Position numbers and translations under genes: made by a program | Assembly (NCBI GenBank): GCA_022510985.1 | Contig: JAFLSL010000057.1 | Location: forward strand, 1 to 6,866 | DNA: 6,866 nucleotides | Reading direction: 5' to 3' | Source: Ruminococcus sp. | GTDB lineage: Bacteria > Bacillota > Clostridia > Oscillospirales > Acutalibacteraceae | Notes under the pieces: model-generated | Database searches by the model: none | What the model saw: only the letters and a program-made list of their open reading frames with translations | What the model was told of the DNA's origin: nothing | In this document: piece after piece, positions 6,586-6,866 of the stretch | How the letters are laid out: every line of letters begins with the position of its first letter | Position numbering within the stretch: the stretch's first letter is position 1

Positions 6586-6619
6586 ATATTACCTAATATT
6601 ACAATTTTGTTATAAAGCA

Positions 6620-6648
6620 TTTACATTTTGTGCTGATTAATGTATAAT
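6620..6648 (+). promoter_or_regulatory. Putative sigma-A promoter of the lipoprotein gene
   Basis: TTTACA (6620-6625, 5 of 6 to the consensus -35) and TATAAT (6643-6648, perfect -10) are separated by exactly 17 bases. This is the best promoter match in the window. Transcription would start near 6655, giving a leader of about 57 bases to the ATG at 6712. It follows the mfd stop by 34 bp, so the lipoprotein gene is probably transcribed independently. No convincing intrinsic terminator separates it from mfd, so read-through may add to its expression. Confidence 0.7.
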
Positions 6649-6658
6649 TATATGGAAT

Positions 6659-6678
6659 GTACAAATGCGATTTTGTAC
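6659..6678 (+). promoter_or_regulatory. Inverted repeat / hairpin at the 5' end of the lipoprotein leader
   Basis: GTACAAA (6659-6665) pairs with TTTGTAC (6672-6678) around a 6-base loop, and a T-G pair can add one step (6658/6679). It starts about 4 bases after the predicted transcription start. It could be an mRNA-stabilising 5' hairpin or, as DNA, an operator half-site pair overlapping the initial transcribed region. No regulator is visible in the window to assign it to. Confidence 0.4.
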
Positions 6679-6711
6679 GCTATTTTCATTAAGATAGGAC
6701 GGTAATTAACA

Positions 6712-6866
6712 ATGAAACCATTTCAGAAAATTATTGCCGCATTTTTAGCGGTAATTCTTGCTGTTTCTATGGCAAGCTGTGTTCCTATGAGCTTTACAAA
6801 GGCTTGGGGATACAAGTATGAGGACAAGACTTTAAACAAAGAATATGATATCGGCGTTTACATCTA
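6712..6866 (+). CDS. Lipoprotein of unknown function, N-terminal part (runs off right edge)
   Basis: Only 51 codons are present. The N-terminus is a clear lipoprotein signal peptide: MKPFQK with two lysines, a hydrophobic core IIAAFLAVILAVSMA (7-21), and a lipobox-like MASC with Cys23 as the likely lipidated residue. The mature protein would be anchored on the outer face of the membrane. The visible mature part begins CVPMSFTKAWGYKYEDKTLN and continues to DIGVYI. There is no recognisable domain yet. In several Clostridia the gene after mfd is a PrsA-like peptidyl-prolyl isomerase lipoprotein, and the run leading to GVYI loosely resembles the start of such SurA/PrsA N-terminal regions. That is an inference from synteny and a few residues. 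The ribosome site is modest (ACGGT, 6699-6703, 8 bases before the ATG). The gene has its own promoter candidate and a leader hairpin. Confidence 0.8.
   Translation, partial: MKPFQKIIAAFLAVILAVSMASCVPMSFTKAWGYKYEDKTLNKEYDIGVYI

Noticed and set aside
6581..6600. GGTAA-ATA-TTACC inverted repeat overlapping the mfd stop, as a possible terminator
   Set aside because: The stem is 5 bp with a 3-base loop and no U-tract follows; it is too weak to call a terminator.

Overview
The window looks like a housekeeping stretch of a low-to-moderate-GC Firmicute chromosome. The gene order glmU-prs-pth-mfd is the classic Firmicutes order. The pyruvate phosphate dikinase, the DEEQ-type Mfd and the lipoprotein after mfd point to an anaerobic Clostridia member, plausibly Oscillospiraceae/Ruminococcus-like. 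That placement is inferred from protein resemblance and synteny, not from a search. I see no transposon, phage gene, CRISPR array, tRNA or rRNA.

Layout: 1-424 (minus strand) is the N-terminal 141 codons of pyruvate, phosphate dikinase, running off the left edge. 425-694 is a 270-bp, very AT-rich divergent intergenic region. It holds an extended -10 promoter candidate for ppdK on the minus strand and another for the glmU operon on the plus strand. 695-1444 encodes a stand-alone GlmU-type uridyltransferase domain without the usual acetyltransferase half. 1500-2459 is PRPP synthetase (prs). A 75-bp gap follows, containing an 8-bp GC-rich hairpin capped by a GCAA tetraloop. Peptidyl-tRNA hydrolase (pth, 2535-3131) comes next, and 7 bp later the full-length transcription-repair coupling factor (mfd, 3139-6585). 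The final gap (6586-6711) has a good sigma-A promoter and a short 5'-leader hairpin, followed by the first 51 codons of a lipoprotein (6712 to the right edge).

Functionally, the plus-strand cluster links cell-wall precursor supply (UDP-GlcNAc), PRPP supply for nucleotides, recycling of peptidyl-tRNAs and repair of transcription-blocking lesions. These are probably co-transcribed from the promoter near 622-649, with the hairpin before pth as a possible point of attenuation or mRNA processing. The downstream lipoprotein probably has its own promoter. By position and a few residues it could be a PrsA-like foldase, but too little of it is visible to say.

I did not find convincing evidence of a previously undescribed system. 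The points most worth checking are the single-domain GlmU, a His-Asn to Gln-Lys change in the Pth substrate-binding loop, the GNRA-capped hairpin before pth, and a perfect 12-bp inverted repeat inside mfd.
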